DNA from: Leptodontidium sp. MPI-SDFR-AT-0119
Taxonomy: Eukaryota; Ascomycota; Leotiomycetes; Helotiales; Leptodontidiaceae
Direction of reading: 5' to 3'
NCBI GenBank assembly: GCA_020726505.1
Contig: JAHLEZ010000051.1
Coordinates: 62,001-126,000, forward strand
Length of the DNA: 64,000 bases
Position 1 is the first letter of the stretch, and the number at the start of each line of letters is the position of its first letter. Below the pieces are notes generated by a model. It was given only the letters and a program-made list of their open reading frames with translations. It ran no database searches and had not been told where the DNA came from. Positions 55,900-64,000 of the stretch are shown here, piece after piece. The position numbers and the translations under genes were made by a program.

Positions 55900-58800
55900 A
55901 ACCCCTCTATTACTAATCCGAATTAACTCTAATTAACTATTAAACTTAACCCTTTATTTTAATAATAAAGATATTAGTGTTAATAAAATCCCGAAAAGCC
56001 TTATTTAGGGCGCTTTTCGTTATAGCGTTAATAGGATTATTAGCGCTATTAATCTATTGAACCTCCGTCAGCTCTTTACGCTCGTATAATTAACGAATAG
56101 CTATAATATCGATTATTAGGCACTTCTCTTTCGTCGTACCGAGCTTAATAATATACTTATAAAGGGATAAAGAATCCGTGTAAACAATAGTAAGAAAACG
56201 TGAGATATTAAGCTTATTAGTTACTATATTAATAGTCGTATTAAGGGAGATTAATATATTAATACTAGCTACTATAATATATAACTCCGATGTAAGTACT
56301 ACACGAGTTACTCTCTTATATTTTATTAAGTTAATATACACGATATTACTAATTAAAGTAAACTACGTATCTCTTACTGTTTCGACACTAATTACTAATA
56401 CAAAACTTATCTATAAACTTAAGTCTTTATTATTAATAAAAGAATTGTTTATAAAAACGTAAATCTTCGCAGACTATAAGTTAATTAGTACGTATTAAAG
56501 TCCTTTTTTTAAGTTGTTTATTTATTATTTAAGACGTAAGTTTAAGGCCTTAACGTCGTCCTTTATTAAATCTTAGTATTACACTACAACTAAGAGATTA
56601 AATATTACTTCCGGCTAACAAATAGTAATAAAGTAGGCCGCACAAGCTTATTACTTTCTATAAGTCTTCTTATAATCCTCTTTTCTTGCGTCGACTAGTT
56701 TTAGCCTTACTCCTTAACTCTTTTGTGATATGTAGAGGCTGTCTCTGTTTATGAAAATAGTACACTTATTAAACGTAATAGTTTTAGTAAGGAGTAGTAC
56801 TTATATTAGCTTTATTAGAAAACCGGCCTTAGTAATCTTATTTTATTTTTTTACTAAGAAGTTCTTATTTCCTAAAATTAACGTGTCGTTTATTTATATT
56901 CCTACGATACTAAAGTTATAGCTTTCCTTAGTACTAATTAGTAAGTATAAGTCGTACGTTAATATCTTTATTTGTAAGTTCTTTATATAATGTTTATAGT
57001 ATATATTAAACTAATGATTTCCGGACTTAAGTATACTATATAATAGTAGTACTGTTATAAATATCGTGCTAAGAGGGAAATCTCCTACGATCTCTTCCGG
57101 TGGCTATATAAATATGTCTCGGAAAAGCCTTGTCTTTACTTAAACGTAAGCTTAAGTAATGTCCTTAATAGCCAAATAGGATTTGGATTAGTTTCGGAGG
57201 CGATTTAAGTGCTTCATAGTAGCGGCCAAAAATATAAGTAACTACTAACTAAATCGTTAGATTATTAGAGACTAAGTTAAAATCTTTCTCTTACCTTTAT
57301 TATTAAAGTATTAAATTACTAGTCTTAACTTCTTATATAAAGCTAACGTCTTCTTACCTTTAACTTCGTTTACTATTCTTAACTTAAAGATGTAGTAGTC
57401 TCTTACTTTAAGGTCGTTCTTATAAATAAGTATAAAAACACCTCTTTTAATAAGTACTTTGTATTTTGTCCTTCGGGACTACTAAAATAGCGGCTTAAGC
57501 GCTATAATCTTTCCTTTAGTACGAAGTTTAATAAATAGTTCTTAGTCCTTTATCTCCTTCTTAATTAAAAACACTTTAGTATCGTAATTGTTATTAATAA
57601 GTAGTAAATTTAGGAGGTATTTCGTAAATAGAATTTAAATAGCGATTTAGGGTAAATTTAGTGTTATTTTAATAATATTTTTAATCAAGGATCTTAAATA
57701 TTACTTATAAATATCCTTTAGTAAGTTTTCTTTTTGTTATTTAATACTAAAAGTATTTGTCTTAAAAGAACAAACTATTATTAATTAAAACGTACGTATT
57801 CTTTTATTTCCTATATCGACCTTATATAATTCTCCCTTTATACCTAAGAAGTCGTAAGGTCTTATTTATCCTTTGCCTTTCTGATATATTAGAACTTAAT
57901 TATTAAGGTAAAGATTGTAAATATAAATAGTTCTAAGGCCGTTTCGTGTAGCTAACGTATTATTAACTTTTCGTATAGCCTAAATTTTTTATACTTCCTT
58001 TATAACTTTCTTAATTGTAGCCGCACGTTACTTAACTAACGGATTTAAGGAGTCTAACTTTATTATTTTAAGGTATACGCCGAAAACAAGTAGTATAAGG
58101 ATAAGCCTATTAAGTCTAGTTATATTGTTTACTACTTTTATTATTATTTGTAATCGATCTTCGTTACTTAACTTAGGGTACTCTTTTGTGACGATTTCAT
58201 AAGTACGGCGTAGTAGGCGATAGTATCGCTTAACTTTACTAATTAAATAGTGTGCCTTAATAAGTACTAACTTAAGGGTACTACTTATAGATCTAAGTAT
58301 ACTTTAAAATTCCTTAGAATTGAAATTAGTACTATAATCGTACACAACGAAATCCGGAGGTTTAAGGTATATATTAATTTATACTAACTTAAATGCGTTA
58401 AAGGTGGCCCGAGCCGTAGCGGATCTGGGGGCCTTTTAGAGTAGTTTCGCCGCACTAAAACCTGTTACTTTATTTATTATATAGAGGGTATATTGTTTTT
58501 TAAATATTACGATATTAACGTAAATTATATAATTAAAGTGGAACTTATATAAAGCATTTGCGTATTTTTAGTAATGCTCACACATCTCCTTAACCCTTAA
58601 TATAACTTCTGAGTCATGCTCATGGCCAGCTTGATCTAACAGGTACTAAAGACGTCTTACTAAAGGGTGTCCGAAACGCCTATAAAGCCGACGCATTTCT
58701 AATTTAGTTAAGTAGTATATATTTATTATTCTGATCGAAGTATCTAGTAATTAACGATATTAATCCAAAAGTAGTCATAGATACTTATACTTTCATATAA

Positions 58801-59834
58801 TTAGGTACCTCTTATTGCCCTAAATTAAGATATTACGCAGGTTATTATACTACGCATTTAATGTATTTAACTATTATAAATAAACTAGAAATAAGATATT
58901 TACGTCTACGATTTAAAAGTCTATTTCTTTAGCTAGAGTATTAACTATAGTAACCCCTAGGGACGGCCGCGAACCGGTACTAAATATAATCCGGCTCTAG
59001 CCCGCTTAGCTAGTATTAAACTTGACATTTTAAATTCGCTATAATACTTATAGCTAATCAATTTCTCTTGTGTTTTTATTAAATGCCCTTATGTTAATTA
59101 ATAAACCTTAAAAGAATCTGTCTATTTATTACGTTATGTAGGCCTCACTAAGGGTAAGTCTTTTAATTTTGTTTTTTAGGATGTAAGTAATCTTCTTTTC
59201 CTTAAGTTACCTTATAATCTCCTGTATATTATACTATGCCTCACTTACTATAAATATAATCGTGAAGTTTGCGGTGCTATTACTATTATTATCGTCGGAA
59301 CTTTTTAAAGAATCGTTAATATTTATTAAAGTATTTAAATCTGTATCTTAATAATTTCTTAAATAGTGTCCGGATATAGTCTGGTTTTAGTCCGAATTAA
59401 GGTCGATTCCCTTAATATAAACTTAGTAGCTCTTAAAGGTCTTATTTATAGCTTTTACTTCTTTGGCCTTACGCGCCGCGAAGTATTATATCTTAGACGC
59501 TACTTACTCTTCGTTAAAGTAGCGATTATTATAGTAATTCATTTTCTTATAAATAATATAGCTTATATAGCCTAGTATAGGCTAGAATTTATTTCCGCGT
59601 TTATTTTTACTTAAAAATTTTATTTTATAATTAAAGTAATAAGCCGTCTTATTTACGACATAAGATTAGTGGCGATTCGTATATAATCTAAAGTACTTAC
59701 TTACTCTTAATCCCGAGTTATAAGTTACTTTAACGCTAACGGCGAAACGAAGATTATTTATTAACGTAAGGAAGGTAAGGGGTGCCTAAAATAAGGCCAT
59801 CTTAAAGAGGAGGTTCCTTAATACTTCTTATACG

Positions 59835-59837
<3 letters not shown>
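55900..59837 (-). mobile_element. Copia-2: internal fragment of a Ty1/Copia element
   Basis: The open stretch at 56090-56341 on the minus strand is the Copia RNase H domain: KRVTRVVLTSELYIIVASIN, then VYTDSLSLYKYIIKLGTT and EKCLIIDI, with the catalytic ELY and TDS residues visible. Downstream, INSANNPINAITK matches the usual 'D..NPADAMTK' motif. RT and integrase should lie to the right (56700-59000) but are heavily damaged. No LTR was found. The right end is cut by the LINE poly(A) end at 59838, so the 5' part may lie beyond the LINE. Confidence 0.65.
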
Positions 59838-59865
<28 letters not shown>

Positions 59866-62800
59866 CCTTTTAACGTGCTGTATTAGTTAGAAACTATATA
59901 GCACGGCTAGTTTACTAGCGTGGCTAATTATTATATACAAATTCAGTTCGAATTAGACTGCGACTATACATTTAGGAACATTCTCCCTGTAACTTATAAG
60001 GAAATAAAATCAAAGAAAACTAATTAAAATCAAAAACAAAGGAAATAACTAAATAAGAGTACAAATTAAGGCCTAAAGGCCTACTCTTCCTCTTCTTCTA
60101 TCCTCTCTAGCCTCTTTAAGTGCCATTTCTTTGTATATATACTAGTCTCTTTTAAGAATACTAGTATTTCTTTAATTCTAATTTGCGTATATAATAAAAC
60201 GGGAATATTAATAGTCTTAGTTACTAAATTGCTTTTTATACTAGAGTAGAGTTTTTTACGCTTTATCTTATAATATTTATAACTAAGTAATAAGTGTTCT
60301 GCGGTTTCAATACTACCGCATTTACACTTGTTATTTAACGCTAGCCTTAGCTTATAAAGGTAGGCTTTTAGATACCCATGCCCTATTTTTAGCTAGTAAA
60401 AAGAGCTAGTTATTTCTCTTAATATTCCAGTAAGTATAAGTAGTTTTTTAGCTACTTTATATATGTATTTTTTTGAGTACGTTTTTAGGGTTTAAGTACT
60501 AAGGTTTTGAGTTATATTAGCTTTAATTTCAGTCCTCTTTTGGCTACTTAGCTTAACTCCTAAAAATGCAAAGGAAGTATTATTAGAAGTAATAGTTAAC
60601 TTAGTAGTTGTTTTAGCTAATTCGTCTACTTTTTCATTTCTAATTATATCAGAATAGCCTAGGACCCAAGCTAAAGTAATACTAGTATTTAGACTAATAA
60701 TAGTCTTAGATGCTAATATAGCTCTAATTTGTTGGCTTTGCCCGGGGTTATCTAAGGGGGTTTTAAGTCTTAATAGAGCCGCTTAATTATCTAAAAAGAC
60801 TGTAAAATTATCCCCTTCCTTTGCCGTACTACTAGCGTATTCTATGGCTTATGTAATAGCTTCCAATTCGCTATTATATACTAATTCAGCCTCTCCTAAA
60901 TTACTTAAGTTAGTGTATCTAGGTATTAAAGGAATATAAGGTAAATTATAAATATAAATAGCTAAACTATAGTCTACTCCGCGCCCCTCGGGAGTTTGAG
61001 AGCCGTTTATATAAATCGAGGTATTTCGGCTATTACAAATACTTTATAAGTATTATAAGTGAGCCTTAACTTCGTCTTCTTTTGATAACTTAGATATATT
61101 AATAGTATATAGTACTTCTTTCTTCTATAGGGGAAAATAAAAGTGCCTTATTACTTCTAATATATTAAGATTAATTATATGAAATATTGAAAGGACTAAG
61201 CTTGAAATAGTAGTATTTAACTTAAGTAAATTACTTATTAAGTCATATTCCTCTTCAACTCCCGTAATAACCTTTTCGACTTCAAGTCTAATAAGGTGTT
61301 TTTTACTAAGTTTTAAGGCGCGGAGAATATAGCGTCGACTAGTGTGGTTTAGTCTAATATTTAGTGGGGGTAAAGCTGCTTCTAGCTCTAATAGGATTAT
61401 AGGGGCTGTTTTAAAAACACCTAATATCTTCTTAGTAGCTAGGTTTTGCAAAGCTTGAAATAGTCTAATTATAGCCTTATTAGGGCAATTAATTTTCCAC
61501 CATAATATAGAACCATAATCGGCTACGCTAGTAACACAAGCTATATATAATTAACGAATTACAAAGGGGGAAAGTCTAATAATAATATTTAAGAGTCGAT
61601 TTATACAGTAAAACATTTACTTTACAAGGGAGACCTTAATTGCTATATGATTCTTAAATTTAAGGTTTAAATTAAAGTAAATTCCTAGCCATTTAACTAA
61701 TGTGCTAGGGGCTAATATAGTCTTATCTAGAAGTGTAATACTAGGGGTATTTTTACTTCCGAAGAAGTGAATAAGCTCTGGTTTTTCAATATTAAAGCTA
61801 ATCGAATATTTTTCCCTTAGCTTAACTAATAAGCTAGCTTCTCTTTCTAAAATACTTATATTTTTTTTTAAAGCTTTTAGAATAAGCTATTAATACTATA
61901 TTATCTATATATAATATTGGCTTAATATTTGTTAACTTAAATAAGTCGCGAATATATATTAGGAATAAAATAGGCGAAATAGGGCTTCCTTAAGGGATAC
62001 CTATATTTATAACTTGAAATTCCTCTAATTTATTATCAAAGGCAAGTTGTAAAGTACGGTTTTCTAGAAATGACGAAATCTAAGAGATTAAACTTAGTAG
62101 TAACTTTAATTGAGTAAGTACTTGTATTAATCGATTCTTAGAAACGTGATCAAAAGCTCCCTTAACGTCAAGGAAAAGAGTACTAGTTTTAAGCTTATTT
62201 GCCTTATTAAGCTCTACTTCCGTTTGTAAAAGTAAAGCTGCGTTAATAGCTGATTTTTTTAGTTTACTACCGATTTGACTATCGTATAATAAAGTAGTTG
62301 TTTTAGCTAAGTAACTTAGGCGCTTAGTTAATATTCTTTTAGAAACCTTACTTAGGTAATTAAGTAGGGATATAACTTTATATACCTTAGGTTTTAATAA
62401 TTAGGTTTTTTAGGCTTCTTAAGAATAAACCCAGAAGCTTCTTTCTAACACCTAAAGTAATACCCTTAGTTTATAAGTATAAAATAGGTTATAAAAAAGG
62501 CTTCTAGGATAGCTAAGTAAGCTTTAACTATAATCCCTTGCGTAATTAAGTCTAGTCCAGGGGTTTTACTCTTAATCTTTAAAGTACATAAATCCTTAAG
62601 CTCTACCTTAAATAGAAGAGGCCATTTCTAAGTATTACTACTTATATATAACGTTAAATCAATAGGCGCTAAAATAAGAGGTTCTAGAAATAAAGTACTT
62701 CTAAGAATATTACACTTTTATTAGAAAGTCGACTCTAATTCCTTAGTCTCTAAGTTATAAAGACTAAGTATAAGAGAGCTAATACTGTTTTTTATATATA

Positions 62801-63408
62801 ATATAACTTTAAAAATCGACTAGGAATCTTCCTTTTCTAAGAACGTATTCTAATACTTTCTTTTTTCAACCTTAATAGAGTTAAAATAAAGGTTTTTTAC
62901 ATTTTTTAGTTCTTAAAAGTATAAAATATACCCTGAGGCCTTATTTAAACGGTAATATCTTTATATTAATTTCCGTAGTACTTTAAGATCCTCATTCCAC
63001 TAGGGTTTACTAGCAATTGACTTGTAAGCTCTAGGGATAGAGTCATTAGCCGCTTGAATTATATTACTAGTAAATAGCTCCCCTAAGTTATTAAGCTCTT
63101 GATTTGTATACTTAGAATTTAGGTTAAAATTGAAGTCTTGAAAATAACTACTTAGACTTTTATTAAATTATACCCAATTTACTTTCTTTGTATTAAATCG
63201 AAGAGCCTTTAAAGGGCTAGTACTAATATTACTACTTACAAAAGTAATAGTAAATAATACCCCAAAGTGATATGAACTTAAATCTAGTAATATTTGCCAG
63301 TCTTCGACTTGATTTACTAATCCTTGCGTAGCAAATGTAAGGTCTAATATAAAAGGGTACTCTATATGTGGTCTATAGAACGTTCCCTCCCCTAGAGTAT
63401 TTAATAGC
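59838..63408 (-). mobile_element. Tad1-like LINE (non-LTR retrotransposon), 3' part with poly(A)
   Basis: A 29-base T run at 59838-59866 is the poly(A) tail of an element read on the minus strand. Inside come, in element order, endonuclease C-terminus, RT and RNase H. The element continues to the right but is interrupted at 63409 by a Copia LTR; the 5' portion (ORF1, most of the endonuclease) is therefore outside the visible part. Damage is moderate. Confidence 0.88.
60060..63400 (-). pseudogene. LINE ORF2 pseudogene: endonuclease end, reverse transcriptase, RNase H
   Basis: Endonuclease end at 63400-63200 (LDLTFATQGLVN, DLSSYHFGVLFTI, where the family has SDH). RT follows with GIP.GSPISPILFLIYI and LYIDNIVLI (family F.DD; the second Asp is changed to Asn, G-to-A), at about 61890-61995. 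An open stretch at 61125-61451 (MQNLATKKILGVFKTAPI) is the thumb/connection region typical of fungal LINEs. RNase H at 61010-60700 has EAELVYNSELEAITYAIEY and FTVFLDN.AALLRL. A final Cys/His knuckle reads KCKCGSIETAEHLLLSY. Stops are at Gln/Trp codons. Confidence 0.85.
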
Positions 63409-63594
63409 TGTGGTGCAGAAGTGGAGTAGAGCCTTGCGATTAACGTAGGGAGAACTAAAGTGATTAATTATTCTCTAGAATATATGAGGAAATTAGGGGA
63501 ACACGTTGTTCTCCTGAAAGCGGTATAACGTGGCAGAAAACTATATCTAGCGTAGCGCGCAACTAACCGAGTATCAGCCCGTGCTTATACGACA
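63409..63594 (-). repeat. Copia-3 3' LTR (186 bp) at the right edge
   Basis: Read on the minus strand it starts TGTCGTATAAGC and ends CTGCACCACA. The sequence just inside (cacccccc at 63595) gives a GGGGGGTG purine tract abutting the LTR, exactly as in Copia-1. It therefore marks the 3' end of a minus-strand Copia element whose body lies to the right. The bases before it (atagc, 63404-63408) should be one half of the target duplication. Confidence 0.7.
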
Positions 63595-64000
63595 CACCCC
63601 CCAGCTAAGTAACAATAGTAAGCCACTAGTATTGTGATTAGCTGCGCTAAGCGAGAGCAAACACTAAACTAAATACTTAGGCCACAACTATTCCTGTACT
63701 ACTAAGTTAAGCAAATAACCCTCCTATTTGAAGTGGCGCAGCCCCCACTTAATTCTTGATCCTACAACTACTTTATACTATACAGATCGACTCTTTTTAA
63801 TCTACTAACTAATCAACTAATTAATAATTAATTAATCAATTAATAAATCGATTAACCGGCACTATAGGTGTCTCACGGCGATCTACTGCTGCCGTCAAGG
63901 CTAATCGTCTGTCTGCCGTTGTAAGTTATTTAAATTAAATTGAGTTAATCGTCGATCTTAAAGTTATATATTAATTTAGGCATTACTAATTATAGTAGGC
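63595..64000 (-). mobile_element. Copia-3 internal 3' end, cut by the window edge
   Basis: The order after the LTR (purine tract, then agctaagtaacaatag and agtaagc) resembles 359-440 of Copia-1, so this is a related family with the same post-pol leader. No coding is recognisable in these 400 bp. Confidence 0.55.

Noticed and set aside
59366..59575. 69-residue + strand open frame
   Set aside because: Opposite strand of the Copia-2 polyprotein; no domain similarity.

Overview
The window looks like a repeat-rich, accessory stretch of a filamentous ascomycete (Pezizomycotina) chromosome. Three things support this: genes of the fungal HET / NLR (NACHT-WD40, NB-ARC-TPR) type, short spliceosomal introns with GTAAGT/GTATGT donors and CTRAC branch points, and pervasive C-to-T / G-to-A damage of the repeat-induced point mutation (RIP) kind. 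The RIP reading is visible directly. The two LTRs of each damaged retrotransposon differ only by transitions, and the WD40 repeats of one gene alternate between CAG and TAG at the same codon. No tRNA, rRNA or CRISPR array was seen. Only one clearly intact gene is present: a HET-domain protein at 36216-38631.

Layout: (1) 1-13511: an NLR pseudogene (NLR-A, NACHT-WD40, + strand, N-terminus off the window). It is broken by a 7.9-kb Copia element (194-8056, exact 5-bp target duplication), which itself carries a 463-bp Harbinger-like MITE. A hAT transposon (9495-13177, exact 8-bp duplication) breaks it again, and the hAT carries a solo LTR. (2) 14472-16915: a conserved core-promoter block, a 50-bp minisatellite and a HET-NACHT pseudogene (NLR-B), cut off by a Gypsy 5' fragment (LTR plus gag) that holds a second solo LTR. 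(3) 18310-19068: a TIR element with palindromic subterminal repeats. (4) about 21500-33290: a DUF3723-family pseudogene split by an 8.8-kb Ty3/Gypsy chromovirus-like element (22981-31760), itself split by a 1.3-kb non-autonomous LTR (TRIM-like) element with identical LTRs. (5) 33330-35344: a piggyBac-like element. (6) 35839-38819: the intact HET gene between inverted repeats. (7) 39483-48064: a HET-NB-ARC-TPR pseudogene (NLR-C) split by a piggyBac element at a TTAA site (39672-45587), which is split by an IS630/Tc1-mariner-type element at a TA site (40284-44196). (8) 48886-49857: a degraded conserved membrane-protein gene. (9) 49858-59837: AT-rich remains, a third solo LTR and a Copia internal fragment. 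(10) 59838-63408: a Tad1-like LINE on the minus strand with its poly(A) end, interrupted at the right edge by the LTR of another Copia element.

Taken together this is a graveyard of self/non-self recognition genes (three NLRs and one HET gene, all on the + strand). Every broken host gene can be rejoined across a precisely defined insertion with its target duplication, so the order of insertion can be read for most nests. Short elements (MITE, TRIM, solo LTRs) look much less mutated than the long elements that contain them. This agrees with RIP acting only on longer duplications, or with later insertion.
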